Origin: Anaerolineales bacterium
Lineage (GTDB): Bacteria > Chloroflexota > Anaerolineae > Anaerolineales > E44-bin32
DNA length: 11,691 bases
Assembly: GCA_023250385.1 (NCBI GenBank)
Contig: JAHFAU010000047.1
Location: forward strand, 1-11,691
Direction of reading: 5' to 3'
Shown here: positions 9,332-11,691 of the stretch, in pieces
Numbering within the stretch: the first letter of the stretch is position 1
Layout of the letters: every line of letters begins with the position of its first letter
The notes under the pieces: generated by a model
The model's input: the letters and a program-made list of their open reading frames with translations, nothing else
Databases searched by the model: none
What the model was told of the DNA's origin: nothing
Made by a program: the position numbers and the translations under genes

Positions 9332-10399
9332 GTGCCTCCCAGCTCGCCGTTCGAACTTCAGCAAGAGCTCGCAAGCTTGCCCAAGGTGGACCTGCACCGG
9401 CACCTGGAGGGCTCGCTGCGGCTCAAGACCCTGCTGGAGGTGGCCCGCCAGGAGGATCTCGACCTGCCCCAAGAAGAAGCTGAGCTGAGGGAACGGGTCC
9501 AAATCGCGGGGGAACAGCCGAAGACACTGCCAAATTTCCTCTCCAAGTTTCGCACCTTGCGTCAGATCTACCGGTCGCCCGAGATCATCCGCCGGGTGAC
9601 TCGGGAGGCGATCGAAGACGCGGCTGAAGATGAAATCCGCTACCTGGAGCTGCGTTTCACCCCGGTCGCTCTCTCCCAGGCAAAGGATTTCCCCCTGGCC
9701 GAGGTGGTGGATTGGGTAGTCGAGTTCGCCAGCGAAGCCGCAGAGCAGCTCGGGGTGCGGGTGAGCTTGATCGCGAGCGTGAATCGTCACGAGCCCGTTC
9801 GGCTGGCGGAGCAGGTCGTTGAATTGGCCGTCGCACGGATCGGGGATGGAATCGCAGGCTTGGACCTGGCTGGAAACGAAGTTGAGTATCCGGCCGAGCC
9901 TTTCGTCTCGTTGTTCCGATCGGCCCGGGCCGCCGGCCTCGGGATCACCGTGCACGCCGGTGAGTGGGCGGGCGCAGGCTCAGTTCTCCAGGCGGTGAAT
10001 GGGATGCAGGCCACCCGGATCGGCCATGGGGTGCGGGTGGTGGAGGATCCGCAGGCCGTGCAGGTCGCCCGAGCCGCCAGGACAGTTTTCGAAGTCTGTC
10101 TGACCAGCAATCTGCACTCAGGCGTCGTATCCGGCATGGGCAACCACCCGCTGCCGCAGATGATCGATTCGGGTCTGCAGGTGACTCTGAACACCGACGA
10201 CCCCGGAATCTCGAACATTCGACTGAGCGACGAGTACTACACGGCGGTCGCCGAACTCGGGCTCTCCATCGAGAGTCTCAAAGGGCTTATCCTGGCGGCT
10301 GTTCAGGCCGCCTTCATTCCGGACCGCGGGAAACACGAATTGGAGCGCGAGCTCAAGCAGGCGCTCGGGCTCGCCTCGGTCCCCGATGCACAAGGGTGA
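9332..10399 (+). CDS. Adenosine deaminase family protein
   Basis: A zinc-dependent purine deaminase, most likely converting adenosine to inosine in purine salvage. Numbering from the GTG at 9332 (355 residues): VDLHRHLEGS gives zinc ligands H22 and H24; GLDLAGNE follows; VHAGEW gives H208 and catalytic E211; RIGHG gives H232; and NTDDPG gives D289 and D290. All metal and catalytic positions are present. The reading frame extends back to an ATG at 9224, but that would overlap 101 nt of secA with low-complexity sequence. The GTG at 9332, 7 nt after the secA stop, gives a normal family length and is preferred; GAGG at 9314-9317 is a distant, weak ribosome site. Adenine or aminofutalosine deaminases belong to the same superfamily, so substrate choice is less certain than fold. 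Confidence 0.87.
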   Translation: MPPSSPFELQQELASLPKVDLHRHLEGSLRLKTLLEVARQEDLDLPQEEAELRERVQIAGEQPKTLPNFLSKFRTLRQIYRSPEIIRRVTREAIEDAAEDEIRYLELRFTPVALSQAKDFPLAEVVDWVVEFASEAAEQLGVRVSLIASVNRHEPVRLAEQVVELAVARIGDGIAGLDLAGNEVEYPAEPFVSLFRSARAAGLGITVHAGEWAGAGSVLQAVNGMQATRIGHGVRVVEDPQAVQVARAARTVFEVCLTSNLHSGVVSGMGNHPLPQMIDSGLQVTLNTDDPGISNIRLSDEYYTAVAELGLSIESLKGLILAAVQAAFIPDRGKHELERELKQALGLASVPDAQG

Positions 10400-11285
10400 G
10401 CTGGAGTTCCAACTCGTCAGTGACGGAATCGTCTGGGTCGACCCTGGCGGTCCGTTCGGCCTGGTGCCGCGGGTTCTTTACCGCCGGATCGTCGAACCAA
10501 ACCAAAACCACCTGATTCCACAAACCCTGACGTGTATGCTGGTCCGGTCGGAAGGCAAGACGATCCTCATCGACACCGGCCTGGGCCCAAAGCTGGATCA
10601 GAAAGAGGCGAAGAATTGGGGCCTGGTTCGGCCCGGCGGCGGGCTGGTCAACGGCCTGCAGGGTCTTGGGGTCTCACCCTCCGAAATCGACCTGGTGCTA
10701 TGCACCCATTTGCATGCCGACCACTGCGGAGGCAACACCCGCCTGGAATCGGGCGGGCTCGTGCCGACCTTTCCCAACGCAACTTATCTCGTTCAGCGGA
10801 TGGAATGGGCCGATGCCAGCCACCCCGATGCGCGCACCCGCGGGACCTACTTCTCGGAGAACTTCGGCCCGTTGGTTGCGGATGGTCGGATGCGGCTGTT
10901 GCACGGCGATCAGCCGATAACCAGGCATGTCCGCTGTGTCGTCACACCGGGACATACCCGAGGCCACCAGTCGGTGCTGCTGGAGTCGGAAGGATGGTAC
11001 GGACTGTTTGTTTCCGATATGGCTACGTTTTCAGTCCACATGGCCCGGGCCGGATGGCTGACCGCCTTTGATGTGGAGCCGCTTGAAAACATCAGGACCA
11101 AACAACGCTGGCAAAGATGGGCGGTGGAACGGGATGCCTGGCTCTTCTTTATCCACGACCCAGTTAAACCGGTCGCCCGGCTGCAGGAACAGGACGGGCG
11201 ACTGGAAGCGATTCTGATCGACGAAGCTCAGCCGATTATTGACCCGCTTCCCACTCCGCAACCGATTCTCGAATCAGGCGCTTGA
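10386..11285 (+). CDS. Metallo-beta-lactamase fold hydrolase
   Basis: A two-metal hydrolase of the MBL superfamily, 299 residues, without a signal peptide. Metal ligands are visible: THLHADH (H108, H110, D112, H113), PGHT (H190), VSD (D211) and a late FIHD (H257). LIDTGLGP and GGN after the main motif are also typical. The pattern with PNATYLVQRMEW and GHTRGHQS resembles the branch holding N-acyl-homoserine lactonases, but many hydrolases there have other substrates, so I give no specific function. The start ATG at 10386 lies inside the deaminase gene, overlapping its end by 14 nt in another frame, which indicates co-translation with it. Its 3' end overlaps a convergent gene by 50 nt. The family is certain and the substrate unknown. 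Confidence 0.88.
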   Translation: MHKGELEFQLVSDGIVWVDPGGPFGLVPRVLYRRIVEPNQNHLIPQTLTCMLVRSEGKTILIDTGLGPKLDQKEAKNWGLVRPGGGLVNGLQGLGVSPSEIDLVLCTHLHADHCGGNTRLESGGLVPTFPNATYLVQRMEWADASHPDARTRGTYFSENFGPLVADGRMRLLHGDQPITRHVRCVVTPGHTRGHQSVLLESEGWYGLFVSDMATFSVHMARAGWLTAFDVEPLENIRTKQRWQRWAVERDAWLFFIHDPVKPVARLQEQDGRLEAILIDEAQPIIDPLPTPQPILESGA

Positions 11286-11691
11286 TGTCTTCGTCTGGCA
11301 CCTCGTCCAAAGCATAGCTCTTCACTCCGATCAACACTTTGACCCCGCCGGCCGCATCGGGGATCAGCTGCACGCCTTTGGCTTTGTCGCCCGCCGCGGC
11401 GAGCGCCCGCTGCAGGATGGAGTTGATTCCTTCCAACATGCTCCGGCTGCCCGGCCGGGCGGCCGGCCGCGGCGCCGAGGGTGCGGCTGAAATTCGCAAG
11501 CCCTCACCGAACCAACTTGACAGATCGGAGGCGAGCGCACTCAGCTCCATGCGCAGCTGCTCATCCTCGATCTGGGAGGGTGATCGGAATTCCTGGTCGG
11601 CTGCCCGGACAATCAGCGCCCCGCTGCTCCGCTCCCGGTAGATCTCGGCCACCAACTGCTTTTCAGCTGAGCTGCTGGATTGCAGAGCCGG
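11236..11691 (-). CDS. Protein of unknown function, 5' end beyond the window
   Basis: The frame is open to the right edge (152 codons to the stop), so the true start may lie outside. An internal TTG-GTG pair at 11650-11655 is the only candidate start near the edge and has no clear ribosome site. I do not recognise the protein. Visible parts: a charged helical N-terminal part, a short Ala-Pro-Arg linker (about 54-73 counted from the TTG), then a compact C-terminal part with INSILQRALAAAG, GVKVLIGVKSYALDEVP and a final acidic helix. It has no cysteines and no membrane segment. It converges with, and overlaps, the hydrolase gene by 50 nt. Codon use is like the neighbours', and protein-like composition favours a real gene over a shadow. 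Confidence 0.65.
   Translation of the reverse strand, partial: PALQSSSSAEKQLVAEIYRERSSGALIVRAADQEFRSPSQIEDEQLRMELSALASDLSSWFGEGLRISAAPSAPRPAARPGSRSMLEGINSILQRALAAAGDKAKGVQLIPDAAGGVKVLIGVKSYALDEVPDEDIKRLIRESVAEWEAGQ

Overview
The window is GC-rich, almost fully coding, and carries nine genes plus one tRNA. It most resembles a member of the Chloroflexota (Anaerolineae-like). The reasons are an oversized, insertion-bearing SecA, YkuD transpeptidases with long Pro-Thr linkers, extracytoplasmic proteins built on PT-rich spacers, and -10 boxes very close to start codons. This placement is inference from protein style; no taxonomic marker was searched. Nothing suggests a phage, insertion sequence, CRISPR array or recent transfer.

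Region 1 (about 29-3364, + strand) is a cell-wall module. A TGCTATAAT promoter precedes a membrane-anchored zinc amidase (Amidase_3 type). It overlaps by 4 nt (TTGA) an L,D-transpeptidase built as TPR, membrane segment, PT linker and YkuD domain. A second YkuD protein follows, with a twin-arginine signal and SH3-like repeats. A 140-residue protein of unknown function follows 11 nt later. Together these genes would cut stem peptides from, and cross-link, an atypical peptidoglycan.

Region 2 (3368-4279) holds a thioredoxin-TPR (CnoX/YbbN-like) protein. It has its own candidate -10 box and ends at a strong intrinsic terminator.

Region 3 (4307-5408, - strand) has a PT-rich lipoprotein with a CBM9-like domain, preceded by tRNA-Leu(UAA).

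Region 4 (5490-11285, + strand) is a tight operon. It holds an unusual 1,270-residue, cysteine-free SecA, an adenosine deaminase family enzyme with a GTG start 7 nt downstream, and a metallo-beta-lactamase-fold hydrolase overlapping it by 14 nt. The hydrolase converges on, and overlaps by 50 nt, a minus-strand gene of unknown function that runs off the right edge.

The most notable points are the insertion-rich cysteine-free SecA, the pair of adjacent L,D-transpeptidases with different export routes, and the recurrent near-leaderless promoter arrangement. No wholly new multi-gene system is evident.
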